DNA of 64,000 bases from Rhodosorus marinus (Eukaryota; Rhodophyta; Stylonematophyceae; Stylonematales; Stylonemataceae), in the NCBI GenBank assembly GCA_029953675.1, contig JAMWBK010000002.1, positions 2,480,001-2,544,000 of the forward strand, read 5' to 3'. Shown piece by piece: positions 34,709 through 44,983 of the stretch (the stretch's first letter is position 1; each line of letters opens with the position of its first letter). The position numbers were made by a program, and so were the translations under genes. The notes under the pieces were generated by a model. It searched no databases. It saw only the letters and a list, made by a program, of their open reading frames with translations, and was not told the origin of the DNA.

Positions 34709-35341
34709 GTGAATGTGAAAGACAAGTGTATTGAACGTATCCGAAAGCGAACTGGGATCTGCTGGGTCCGCTTGGGTCCTCGCCCAACGATTCCAGCATG
34801 GTCACGGAGAAGATACGTTTATGGGTTTGATTTAGGACTGGGCCTTTGGGATCTTTCCAGCTTGCGCTTGTGGGCTTTTGGTGGTTGCGTGATTGAAGCG
34901 GTAAGGCTTTCTAGGTGTTATGTTTATGGTCAAAGTTCAAGTTTCGTCGCACCTCGTGGGGCAAGGCCGATCAAGGTCTTGACTTCAGCCGCTCCCGGGA
35001 ATGCCGTGGTGACCCCTCGTTTCGATCAGACTTCTCCGGACGCTCGGCTGTTTTCAACCTGTGCATTATGTTTGGTGAGCTCGCCCGCCTACGTACGAAC
35101 AGCAAGGTTCCAATTTCACACGGGATGGAAATTTTTCTTGGGGACAAACGTGGTGGGACACAAAATTGCGCCGACATCTCTGTTCCGCCGAGAATCAACG
35201 GATACTGCTGTTCTCAGGTTGACTTGCGCTGACCCCTGTGATCTAGCAAGCACATTGTGCGGGCTCTCTACTCTCTTTGGTACGATTTGTTCCTCCCGTG
35301 GATCCGTGAGTGGGTGCTCTGCTGGTAGCTCACCTTCATAA
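34709..35341 (+). other. Unassigned long open frame
   Basis: This frame of 210 codons matches no family I know. Its composition is rich in Ser, Arg, Val and Ala, and parts read like an organelle targeting sequence (SSSFVAPRGARPIKVLTSAA). Around 35245-35328 another frame reads KHIVRALYSLWYDLFLPWIR and then a stop, which looks more protein-like, so a spliced small gene is possible. It could equally be chance, since a frame this long is not impossible in 64 kb. Confidence 0.2.
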
Positions 35342-35982
35342 TTTAGAAATATCTTCCTACAAATACGCGATCAGCCTAGAAACTCCTCAAACGAACTTCT
35401 TGATTAAGCAACTATTCACCCAACACAATGTATGTTTTTAGAATAGATAATTCCGGTTCGAAATATTCTCACATATTAATTGGTTAAGAAGGATTCCACG
35501 AAGGATATAATTGGACTAAAACAATCGAGCTAAACATTATTCGTCTAAATATTCAAAACGATGGAAAAAGTTCACTATCAGTTAGGACAGGCTGGCCGCG
35601 GGGTCCGAAGTGTACAGTAGATGTCCAGGTTAGGCTCTTGACGCTGATCAAGTCAGCAATGAGGCGTTGGCCCTTACCCACGGACTTCAAAGATATTTTC
35701 GTTTCCGTTACTTCAAGATGTGTTCCGTATTTTCTTGACGGACCCTGCTGGCTAGTCCCCAGATATCCAGGATCCACACCATGATTTTGACAGCGCGATG
35801 CGATGGACGTGTAGCAAAACGATGAGGATGTCTCTTTCACCCCAGGGCAGATCCTGCGCTGCTTCCGTTTAGTTTTCTAGACCGCTGCTGGAACGAGGCA
35901 CTGCTCTTCAGCCCACGGGAGCCAGTCAACTTTTGATTGTCTCAGACAACCTCAGGCCCCCCCGCCCGAAAAACAAGCCTCA

Positions 35983-36064
35983 GAAAATTTCCGGGAAGTT
36001 CTTCCGCACGAGGCTCACAGCGGAAATTTCAGGGAAGCTCTTCTGCACGAGGCTCACGGCGGAA
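35983..36064. repeat. Tandem duplication of about 40 bp
   Basis: Two adjacent copies share AATTTC-GGGAAG-TCTT and GCACGAGGCTCAC-GCGGAAA with a few substitutions. The DNA is non-coding. The copies have diverged, so the duplication is not very recent. Confidence 0.75.
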
Positions 36065-36627
36065 AGTCAGATGATACCTCCCTAACCCTGTCCAACCTGT
36101 GTGTTTCATCAACAACAAGAGCTTGCACCTTCAAACTCCTTTTTACCCCCCACACCGCAACGAGACTTGGCTTCCACTGCAAAAAAAAGGACTGCTCCTA
36201 CCGAGATTGGGGTTGTATTAGTCCATTTTTCCAATTTTCAAATATTTTGCTTTAATTATTGATTGCTCACGTCCCTAATCAAGCTCCTGCTCTATTCCCA
36301 GATTTTCGACTGATCCTTTTATTGGACTCCACATTTAAATGTATTTTGGTAATTTCTTAATGGATGACATATGTCCATGCTTCGATTGCTTTTGGAGATT
36401 TTCTTCTACCACTGACTCTCCGAAGAGATGCTTTAGGGGACAGGTTTTAGGGTGGATGGAGCTTTCGGGAGGGGAAGTGTATAGGAGCGTAGATTGGGGT
36501 TGGGAGAAGGACGACAGGGTGGAAGAGCTTGGTTTTCTTATTGATTACTAGAACGTCCCTCTTCTTTTGCTCTTATTCTTCTGTTAATTTGTCCTTGTTT
36601 TGATTTTGGTCCTACTACGTTTTCACG

Positions 36628-38003
36628 ATGTCTGCGTTTGTGAATTCGACGAGTTTTTTTGGTCGCAGGGCTTGCACTTCTCGGCGAGCGACGAGATCTC
36701 AGCGTCGTCCGGGAGGCTCTGTGGTTTGCTCTGTAGAGTGGGCTGGGAAGAATCGTACAATAGAAATTGATGGCATACCACTGAGTTTTGACTACGTACC
36801 TGGACAGTATCCCGTGGTTATGTACTTGCCACCGTTCTTCTATGCAAAGGATCCGCTGGCAAAGGCCAACTCTTTGAAGGCATTCTGCGAGCGTCGAGGG
36901 CAAGGTTTTATCTCCCAGGACTACTACGGAACTGGGAGATCTGGTGGCGATTTTGAGGATGGGTGAGATATCCGAAACGGCCTCTTTGTGAGTTTCGCTT
37001 CGGTGATCAGTCCTGTCTTAACCCGTTTGTCTCTTGCACTACAAATCCAGCACGATATCGTTGTGGACGGATCACGCCATCGAAATCCTGGAACGAGTAT
37101 TGAGGAACCAAAAGGTCGTCCTGGTAACTTCAGGTGTAGGGCTATGGATTGGTGTCCAAGTCGCTCTTCGAAGGAAGACGCAGGTACTACATTTTCATGC
37201 ACTTCTACGCAATCATCATGGTAGCGAATTATCAAAGATCGCTCATGTAAGAGTGACTTGTCTCGTCTCGTCGCTATCTTGAAAAAGGTCGTGGGAATAG
37301 TTGGCATGTCCGTCGATCCGGACTTCACAGAAGAGCTCATTGTGCCAAGTTTTTCAGATGAACAGAAATCGGCTCTAGAGAAGGATGGAGTGGTGGAAAT
37401 AGTGTGGGGATACAAGTGCGTCTTTTGTGCATCAGTGGTGTTGGAACAAAACCTTGCCTCGTGGTCTTCTAATATTCGCTGTTCTTTTTTGTGCAGGACG
37501 TATCCTATTTCAAAGAAATTCATCGAGAATGCTAAAACCCAGCTGATATTGCAAGGTGGCCCAGACAGCATAGGGGTTGAATGCCCTGTTCGCCTTCTCC
37601 AAGGAATGGCGGTAAGAAAGAATCCAAGGCTTTGTCAGAGCTAGCATGTGACTAAGCAAATGCAAAACAAACGTTTTAGGATGAGGAAATTCCTGACGAG
37701 CTGGCCCTCAGACTCGCATCATCTCTCCAGAGCAAGGATGTTCGACTAACCTATATAAAGGGCAGCAACCACAACATGGAGACTGAGTCCGACTTCAAAC
37801 TTATGTGTGACAACACAGAGCAAATTCTTGATCAGTAAGTGCCAGCGTTTCATAGCAATGTTGCACAACCTTGGAACTCATGAGCGGCCCCTTTGATGTT
37901 TTTCGTTGGATGGAAAACAACAGATTCTTTGAGTTCGATCTTCGAACGCCTGGAAGCGGATAAAGTGTTTTTGTTTTCAAACAGGATCGAATTAGAAGAA
38001 TAA
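36628..38003 (+). CDS. ABHD10-like alpha/beta hydrolase, organelle-targeted, nucleophile absent
   Basis: The fold and blocks resemble ABHD10, a mitochondrial thioesterase/esterase: PVVMYLPPFFYAKDPLAKAN, FCERRGQGFISQDYYGTGRS, then VVGIVGMSVDP, CPVRLLQGMADEEIP (candidate acid D) and KGSNHNM (candidate base H). The N-terminus MSAFVNSTSFFGRRACTSRR is a phenylalanine-type plastid transit peptide. The nucleophile elbow, normally G-x-S-x-G, reads VLVTSGVGLWIG, so the central residue is Gly, not Ser. The protein may be inactive, or may have shifted function. Introns occur at about 36963-37051, 37180-37286, 37417-37498, 37612-37679. A last splice (donor GTAAGT at 37836, acceptor TTTTCAAACAG) extends the end to IELEE at 38003; otherwise the stop is at 37838. 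Confidence 0.75.
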
Positions 38004-39406
38004 AAACCCAACAGTTGCATATGAGGGTACAGCTCCATCCTGGCAAAACACCAAATCATTTCCCTCTCTCAGCTGATCGAGAACGGTCATATCCAATAAG
38101 ACAGATTTAAAAAACAAGGGTATACTAATAAGAACAACAACATGAGCTATGCCAATCCCATTGCTTCCGCAGTAGGCCATCCCTTCGGATCACTCTTCAC
38201 GCTCATCTTCCCCCCATTCTCCCTCGTTGCTGTCATCAAACCCTCCCCGCCAACCCCTAAAACCTATATCAGAGATGTACTACCGCCATAATCAAATACG
38301 GCGAGCCAAAAAGAAAACTTTTTCAGAAATATTTCAACTATATACCCCAGATTAAGATACTTGTGTGTTTTTGATTTAGAGGATTTGACCGATACCGGAG
38401 CTTAGAGATTGAAAGATTTAGAAGCATGTAGAAATTTCGAAATAAAACAAGCATGGCTTTTCTGAACCCCCCGTTGAACTTACCCTTCTCGGTCGCTGAT
38501 GTCGCCAAAAACGGACAATTTCTGTTTAAAAATTGTATCTCAAGCATATGCTGGATTCACTTTACCTCCTGGTAAACTATGGGACGACTTTAGAGTGCTT
38601 GGCTAGCGGTGTCAACTGTCAAGGCTTGAAAAGTGATATGACAGAGAACTCGTTTAGAGTTAGTATATCAACAGCGGCATTGGAAAGCTTCATGGGGAGG
38701 GGGGCTGGGGAAGATGTTAGGGAACGCCTTGAGAGTCCTTGGAGGATCTGGAGAGGGTTGATTGGGCGGGGGAGGAAGCTGTAGTTTTTCGTGTTTTGTG
38801 GGTTGTAGAGGGTTGGAGTTGCACTTTGGGGTGTGCGGTTGTTTTTTTTTGTCGCGGGAGACCCGCAGAGGAGGGAGCGTGCGTTTTATTTTGGGGACTG
38901 GGTATGTGAAAACTTTTTTTTGTGATCTTCAGTTTATGTTTGTTCTCCTTCTTTAGTTTTGCTTTGGATAGTAGGCTTGCTTGGCCCGTGAGATCGATTA
39001 TTGGCTTTCTACTCACCCTTATTCGTTGTGGCGATGGGTGCACAAACCGTTTTTTCGAGGCGCTTCCGGGGCAAAATGCTCTATCCGCGTTGCACGGGAT
39101 ATTGGCTTTTGTATCCCAATATGCTCAACAAATGATGGTGAAGCGAAACGACAATTAGGACATCCTCAGAGCCCGCTGAGCCTCGTTTGATTTTTTTTTT
39201 CTTCTGCCAAGATGGAGCTTTCTGTCATCTCAAGTTTGCTTTATGTCATTCGTTTCGTTGTTTAATAGTTCTTGCCTTTAGGAAACTTAGGAAGCGCCGA
39301 AAAAGAACCTGTAAACCTCAACGTACAGTTGAGCTGCTAAATCAAGGGAGAAGGCCTAAGAGGTCTTGTATTTATTAGTACATAGTTTAGAATTTCGGCA
39401 CTAGCC
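38004..39406. other. Intergenic region before NUP42-like gene
   Basis: This 1.4-kb stretch has no recognisable gene. The segment 38690-38900 is G-rich on the plus strand, followed by a T-rich stretch (38900-38960). This is the typical leader layout of plus-strand genes here, and a 5' untranslated intron is likely before the start at 39407. Confidence 0.4.
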
Positions 39407-40234
39407 ATGAACCAGAACGCATTCGGAGGTGGGTTTGGGGCCACCAATAACAACAATGGAAATGGAGGAGTTTTCTCGAGACTTGGAGACAACAACAACA
39501 ACCAGATGGAAGGCGGAAATAGATCTAGTGGTGGAGCAGGATTTCAAGGGGACAGGTCGGGCCCTAGAAACAGTCAAAACTCGAGGGTTTGCAAGTTTTG
39601 GCTTAAGGGTACTTGCAACTACGGGGCAAACTGCAAGTTTGAACATCCGACGGGTGCGAATCCTGGTGGTCAAAGCATGTCAAATCCTCAGAACAACACT
39701 ATGCGCGACGGAGGGCACAATGCGTTTGGGAACAATAATAATAACAACGCCTTCGGCGCCGGAAGAGGCAATAGCAATAATACGTTTGGTGCTGGTGGAG
39801 GAGCAGGGTTTGGAAACGACAATAATAGGAATGGTTTTGGATTCGGAAGTACTAGTGTAGGAAACAATAGCGGTGGCAAACAGAAGAGCGTATGCAGGCA
39901 TTGGTTGAAAGGACAGTGCAAGTTCGGACCAGAAAACTGCAAATATGAGCATCCCGCAGCACAGGAGGAATTGATCCTTGAGGACCTAATGAATGGAATA
40001 CCCCAGTGGCCATTATCTGGGTACGGAAGGAAGAACCAAGCATCTGTTGTTGTTGGGGACGTCTCCCCGGAGGAGTTACGTGTCTCCGGATACGCCGCCG
40101 CGTTCAGCGGAGCTACCAAGGATGCAATTGTTGAGTCAGAGGCTCAGGCCGTTCAAGCGCAAAAACAAAAATTCATTACCGTTGTAGATGAGAACAAAGC
40201 AAAGATTGAGAGCATCAAACGGAGCTATACCTGA
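39407..40234 (+). CDS. NUP42: NUP42-like CCCH zinc-finger, FG/N-rich protein
   Basis: NUP42 (NUPL2/hCG1) is a cytoplasmic-side nucleoporin of mRNA export. This intronless gene codes 275 aa. Two CCCH fingers are present, C-x7-C-x5-C-x3-H (CKFWLKGTCNYGANCKFEH) and C-x7-C-x6-C-x3-H (CRHWLKGQCKFGPENCKYEH). They are embedded in Asn/Gly-rich sequence with several AFG and GFG units. The C-terminal domain is the best clue: IPQWPLSGYGRKNQASVVVG and DVSPEELRVSGYAAAF resemble the conserved W-LS-YG and GD-SPEELR block of human NUP42 and plant C3H16-type proteins. Human NUP42 has one finger, so the second finger is unusual. A general CCCH RNA-binding protein remains the alternative. Confidence 0.75.
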   Translation: MNQNAFGGGFGATNNNNGNGGVFSRLGDNNNNQMEGGNRSSGGAGFQGDRSGPRNSQNSRVCKFWLKGTCNYGANCKFEHPTGANPGGQSMSNPQNNTMRDGGHNAFGNNNNNNAFGAGRGNSNNTFGAGGGAGFGNDNNRNGFGFGSTSVGNNSGGKQKSVCRHWLKGQCKFGPENCKYEHPAAQEELILEDLMNGIPQWPLSGYGRKNQASVVVGDVSPEELRVSGYAAAFSGATKDAIVESEAQAVQAQKQKFITVVDENKAKIESIKRSYT

Positions 40235-40434
40235 AAAGGAAAAACAGAACGTATTTCGAAATAGGAAACTGAAGTCAAGAAAATCACCGAAATAAAAATT
40301 CTTGTAATTATTTCTAGAAATGGAATTGGTAATTGTGCCCGCTCAAACACTCCCTGATCGACTATGTAGATGTAGCTGCTAGGCTCTTTCGCACGAAGCC
40401 GGTTGCTTTCCAATGGTGCGGGGAGCCATTCCCG

Positions 40435-41342
40435 ATGGCGAAGTCGGCGCTGGAGGAGCTGCGGTTAATGAGGAGGAAACATCCGAACATGTAAGAAGGC
40501 AGCTCAAGCAAGACTTGCACATGCGTTTCACGAGTTTCACCAGTTCTAAAGGCCTACTCCGTGTCGTGTCTTATGCTCTTACGCAGCGATGAGGTTGGAC
40601 TAGTTCATTTGCCTGGCGAACAATACTTTCTGCTGGAGGACGAAAAGCTTGGAATAGGCGTGCACATAGTCAAGACTATTTTTCTCGAGGCGAGAGCTCT
40701 ACTGAAGAAATCGACGAATGAGGATGAGGCTGAGAACGCATCGTTCGCGGCTGTCCTTCTCAACCCGGATTACTCGCCAGCCTGGACGATAAGGTTAGTT
40801 TGACTTTGGCTGCTCTAGGCCGCGACGGACAGCATCAATAGCTAATCAGGTTTGACGTCGATGAACCGAACAGGAAAGATCTGGTCCGAAATGGATTCAT
40901 CTCCGAGTCGAGGGAACTTTTTGTTAACGCTGTAGTCCTCTGTAGGTCCTCGAAGGAATTCGAACCTTGGGCTCATCGCCGTTTTCTGCTGAACAGGATA
41001 GAATGGACCACAAAAACGAGGGAAGTTGAGGTAGGACTGTGCTCGAAAGCAGCGGCAGCAAAAGGTTGCAACTACTATGCTTGGACGCATCGAATCATAG
41101 TAGCCAACTCGATGAGCACGGATGAGCTTCTCTCAGAGAACGAGACAGTGCTGCAGTTCCTGACACTCCACGTGAAGGACTGCTCAGCGTGGCATTACCG
41201 GCGATACCTGCTACAGCGGTTAGGACGTCTCAACGAGGACAGATTCGCGGAGGATGTTGCCAAGCGCTATGGGGAGAGCCAGTCAACGAAGGCGCACCTC
41301 AAAGCAATTGCTCAGTATCAAGCGCTCATGAGGACGGACTAA
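40435..41342 (+). CDS. PTAR1: Protein prenyltransferase alpha-subunit repeat protein (PTAR1-like)
   Basis: PTAR1 is the alpha subunit of the third protein geranylgeranyltransferase, which modifies a Golgi SNARE (YKT6) in animals. Three exons (40435-40490, 40587-40793, 40850-41342) join in frame to 251 aa. The short first exon reads MAKSALEELRLMRRKHPN, spliced via GTAAGA. Alpha-subunit helical repeats are visible: LLNPDYSPAWTIRF, CRSSKEFEPWAHRRFLLNRI, YYAWTHRIIVANSM and DCSAWHYRRYLLQRLG, each with the W-H/x-R core. The N-terminal block (GLVHLPGEQYFLLEDEKLGI) and small number of repeats favour PTAR1 over the farnesyl- or Rab-transferase alpha subunits. The stop lies about 265 bp before the tRNA. 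Confidence 0.8.
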
Positions 41343-41597
41343 ACTCTAACCGACTGTTGTCGATCAACTGGACTACTACTGCTAAGAGGAATAGGCTAAG
41401 AATGAAAACAGACCGCAAGCGGCTTTGGGACTAAAAGTAGTAGACGTCTTCACCATCCACCGCCACTGGTTATGCAAGGCGTCATCCCCACTGAGAAAGC
41501 CAAGCAGAGACGAACAAATATACCACCACAGCGCTTGTGACGCACGTTCCTCTCTCTGACTTGGTTTCGGTTCAGTTGGCAGACTGCTCCAAGAACC

Positions 41598-41602
41598 AAA
41601 AA
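41598..41602 (-). terminator. RNA polymerase III terminator
   Basis: A run of five T on the minus strand lies 4 nt after the 3' end of tRNA-Leu, a minimal Pol III stop signal. Confidence 0.6.
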
Positions 41603-41605
41603 GGA

Positions 41606-41685
41606 TGACGAGAGTGGGATTCGAACCCACGCCCTTTCGGACTGGTGCCTTAAACCAGCGCCTTAGACCGCTCGGCCATCTCGCC
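41606..41685 (-). tRNA. tRNA-Leu (anticodon AAG)
   Basis: This 80-nt intronless tRNA starts GGCGAGAT and ends CTCTCGTC plus discriminator A. The acceptor stem pairs fully with one G-U. The A box is TGGCCGAGCGG and the B box GGTTCGAATCC. The anticodon stem CTGGT/ACCAG encloses loop TTAAGGC, so the anticodon is AAG. The long variable arm (TCCGAAAGGGCGT) is typical of leucine type II tRNAs. No CCA is encoded, as expected for a nuclear gene. Confidence 0.97.
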
Positions 41686-42835
41686 TTATGCGAAGGGATG
41701 GTTTCTTTCTATTAATATACTAAATTTGGATTGAACCCCATGGAGAGCGGGACTGGTCTTGGACTTTTCATGACCGCATGTTCGTTTAATATGTCTCCAC
41801 ATCTACTTGAACGTTGAGACATACGAGTATCTTAACTGTGAAGGCCATATAGCCGCATTGGAGAGAACGTCTTACTTATAGGTCATCGGTACACGGTTGT
41901 TCAGATTCTTCCAAACCGAGGGAAGTACCTGTGCCAGACGCTTGTCTTCCTGGAGACTGAAGTATCTAAAACGCGGATAGTTTAACTGACCGGCATATCC
42001 CTCTCGGTGGCGCCGTGGCGGGCGCGCAGCTTTACCTCAATGGATTCGGATTCACCAAACTAGATCAATACGTACAAGGAAAAGCGGGCATGAGAACCCA
42101 AACAGAATGTTATTAAGCACCTCCATATGTGCCACAATGCCAATACCAAACCTCATTGCTACTTCCGCAGCGCACCTGATCGAGTAGAAGCAAAAATCCC
42201 TCGAAATCAAGTGCATTAGTGTACTTTTGCGCAGTATGAGCGAAGAACTTGTTCCTGTCCTTCCCAGATTTGTTCCAGGTCAAATCTAACGTCTAACACC
42301 AAATATCCGTTTGCGTCCCAAAATATAACCCAACCTAAAAAAAGTTATTAATATCCGTATTTTAGAATTCCGCCTTTCCATCTTACCCCCTAGCATATTC
42401 ACAAGAGGCAATTCGAATCCGAGTGATGGACTTGACATCTAGATTTAAGATAAATATATCTTTAGACCAATCTATTGTCTAAATATTGACCTGGCTGAGA
42501 AACGGAGGTGGGATTGCGCAGATCAGCATCGAGCTATTATCGCGTTGGGGATGATGTACTTGGGAGCGTTGGTATGCGTACGTTTCTTACCCTTGACGGA
42601 TATCCGTTCTCGTTGTTGGGTTTTCGGATTGTCTTGAGCATTTGTTTTTGCTATCCTGAAGTCCAACTTAGAGGACGGATTAGTTAGCGGTACGAGCTTT
42701 TTTTGTGGGTTTCTTTTGCGATTTCTTTTGGTGTTGGTGGTTCCGCCTGGTTGATTGTGGGGTTGGAGGGGAAAGGGGGGGTGGGGGGTGGTGGTGAGAT
42801 TTATATCTTTTTATCCTGGTGGAAGGTGATTGCGG
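41686..42835. other. Intergenic region tRNA to thioredoxin
   Basis: This 1.15-kb stretch has no recognisable gene. From 42690 to 42810 the plus strand is T-rich and then G-rich (several runs of G), the leader layout of the following thioredoxin gene. Confidence 0.4.
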
Positions 42836-43549
42836 ATGGGAGTCTCAGAGGGCAGCAGAACATGCGCTGGTTTTATACCCGCTGGGAGCGTGGTTGGTGA
42901 AGGTAGGAGGAGAAATGGGTTTGTGTGTAGCAGGAGACCGAGCTATCAACGGACGCTGCCGGTGAGGCAAGCGGAAATCGTGGAAAGTTCGGACGCTGTT
43001 CTGGACCAGCAGGTTTCTAGCTCTGTGAGATCTGCCCAATGGGTTTATGGTTGATGCTACTAGTAGGATAGAGATATGCTGACCTTCAATGCTGGTTGCT
43101 TGCTTGCTGCCTCAGGACACGCCTGTGCTGGTTGACTTTTACGCTCAATGGTGTGGGCCATGCAAGCTCCTGAACCCCATGTAATGCTCAAACCCAGTAT
43201 AGGTAATATGGTTGTTTGTAGTTTCTCCTAAACTCACGCTGGTTTTCTCTTGCACGTTTTCCGGTGAAGATTGGATTGGGCTTCAGAGGAGTATGGGAGT
43301 GGGCTCAAAATATTGAAGATTGACGCGGATACGAACAACAAATCAGGTACGATCCGACGCCTATTATGAAATGACTATGGATAGTGACTGAAGTCGGGCT
43401 CGTTCCTATCTGTCACTGACACAGTGGCGAAGTACAACATCAGCGCGCTTCCAACGTTGATACTTTTCAAAAATGGAGAAATGAAATCGCAAATCGTCGG
43501 GGCTGTTGCCAAGTCGAGAGTATCCGAGTTCTTGAAGGAAAATATTTGA
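42836..43549 (+). CDS. Thioredoxin, probably plastid-type
   Basis: This is a small dithiol oxidoreductase. Four exons (42836-43012, 43116-43180, 43270-43346, 43425-43549) join in frame to 147 aa. The first 45 residues look like a plastid transit peptide, rich in Ser, Gly and Arg ([17 protein letters not shown]). The mature part has the classic [20 protein letters not shown] active site with the WCGPC redox pair. It continues with [14 protein letters not shown], the cis-proline block [16 protein letters not shown] and [17 protein letters not shown]. This resembles bacterial-type plastid thioredoxins (m, x or y classes), but the class cannot be fixed by eye. The start is the first in-frame Met after an upstream stop. 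Confidence 0.92.
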
Positions 43550-43712
43550 CCCCCAATGTAGCAATAAAAGCTTGGGACTTCGCTGCAGTCCAACGTAGAG
43601 GCGCCTTCAGTTGCAACTTTGTGACTACAATAAACAGCTATTACACAGTTTTAATGAGTAGTGAGTAATATACTGGAATCTTCACAAGTTTTTGATATCA
43701 AACTGGACAAGG

Positions 43713-44983
43713 CTAGAAATACATATCCGGAGGTGGGCGGTCGTGGTCAGGATCAGGTCCAAATCGCGATGGATCGAAAGAACCGCCAGGAGCACCGGGT
43801 GGTCCGAATGGATCAAACCTAGCCCCTGGTGGTACGGCACCCCTGCAGTGAGTCACGGAAGCAAGACTTTTGAGACTCTTCTCTCTTTACACCAACTGAT
43901 AGCACACGAACTTACCTCGGGAGTCGGGGACCACCGAGCCCAGGATCAGGATCACGCCGCGGCGCGAACATTGGATGATCAGGGCCAACCAAGGAGCCTC
44001 CGCCTGGGCCTCGCGTACCAGGAACCGCGGGGTACATTCCGGGTCTGCCATGGCGACAATAGAAATCAAGAACGTCTGTTAGTTAAATGTGAGGAGGGCA
44101 AACGACTCTTCAGAATCAATCCTACTCATACAGTCCAGAGGGAATAAGGTCGTCACCCCCAACCGGATTAAACCGGGAGTCAATTCCCGCGTAACCGGGT
44201 ACTCTGGGCGGTCCTATCCGAAGCGGGTCGTCCTCGATAACTCCAAGCGGGCGTGAAGGTTGCGGTTCTGGCATCTGGCTGGCAGATGAAGCTTGAGCCG
44301 TCTGTGCTCCTGACTCTCGTGAGCCCTTTGAGCTCTCCGGTACCAGTTTGTACGCAATCTCCAGCTACCAGGTAGAAGAGGATGTTAGCGAACCAAAGCT
44401 GTAATTGCATTGAACTCTCCCGTGATGATTACCTGTACTACAGAGGCCAGGTCCTGAACATTCTTGAACGAACTGTCCCAATTCATCTCTTCAGCATCAA
44501 ACTTTGCATCATCTCGAACGTAGGAATCAAGCCTCAAATCAGCCGTGTAGGTTTCTTTATCCTGTTCCACAATGGTCGCAGTAGCCAACAATCGACCCCC
44601 CAGGGGTACCATCCGCAGTTCAAAGTTGAGCCCGCTCTGGTAGTGCTTGTACAACCCTCCATATCCGGCCGAATTCCAATTCTCAGGTACTTTCTTCTCG
44701 GGTACTTTTCAGATAAAGCAGAACATTCACCGAACGAGATATGGTCGGGTCAGTCCAGCATCCCATGACTACTGCAGACTTTGGCGAAGCTCAGAGAGCC
44801 GCGGCACTTACCATTCTCAGCACCTGGCTCAGGAGCTGGGCATGAGGCAGGCCTAAAACCATGCTGTAAAAGGACAGCGTGCACGAAGAAAGCAGCGGCC
44901 TCGTGCCTATCCTTCGGAGGACTCTTAACTGTACCGCTCAACCACTGCAGCGCCCCAGCGGCAGCTACTCCAGCGCTAACCAT
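43713..44983 (-). CDS. PSMF1: Proteasome inhibitor PI31 homologue
   Basis: PI31 binds the 20S proteasome and acts as regulator or transport adaptor. The N-terminal exon starts MVSAGVAAAGALQWLSGTVK and reads DRHEAAAFFVHAVLLQHGF, the opening of the FP (Fbxo7/PI31) domain. The domain continues with VPENWNSAGYGGLYKHYQSG, LLATATIVEQDKETYTADL and FKNVQDLASVVQ, then LEIAYKLVPESSK. The rest is a Pro/Gly-rich tail (DDPLRIGPPRVPGY, GGDDLIPSGLY, FAPRRDPDPGLGGPRLP) ending FGPDPDHDRPPPDMYF. The DPLRIG and FDPFGPPG elements in the tail match PI31 C-termini closely. Introns occur at about 44670-44810, 44365-44435, 44047-44129 and 43845-43916. Confidence 0.9.

Larger units (their letters stand above)
34229..36627. 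other. Long intergenic region CDKA to ABHD10-like
   Basis: This 2.4-kb stretch starts with the CDKA promoter and leader (C-rich on plus). It contains an unassigned 210-codon frame (34709-35341, listed separately), an AT-rich part (35340-35560), a 40-bp tandem duplication (35983-36064), and an upstream G-rich leader of the next gene (about 36430-36540). No known protein is visible. Confidence 0.4.
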
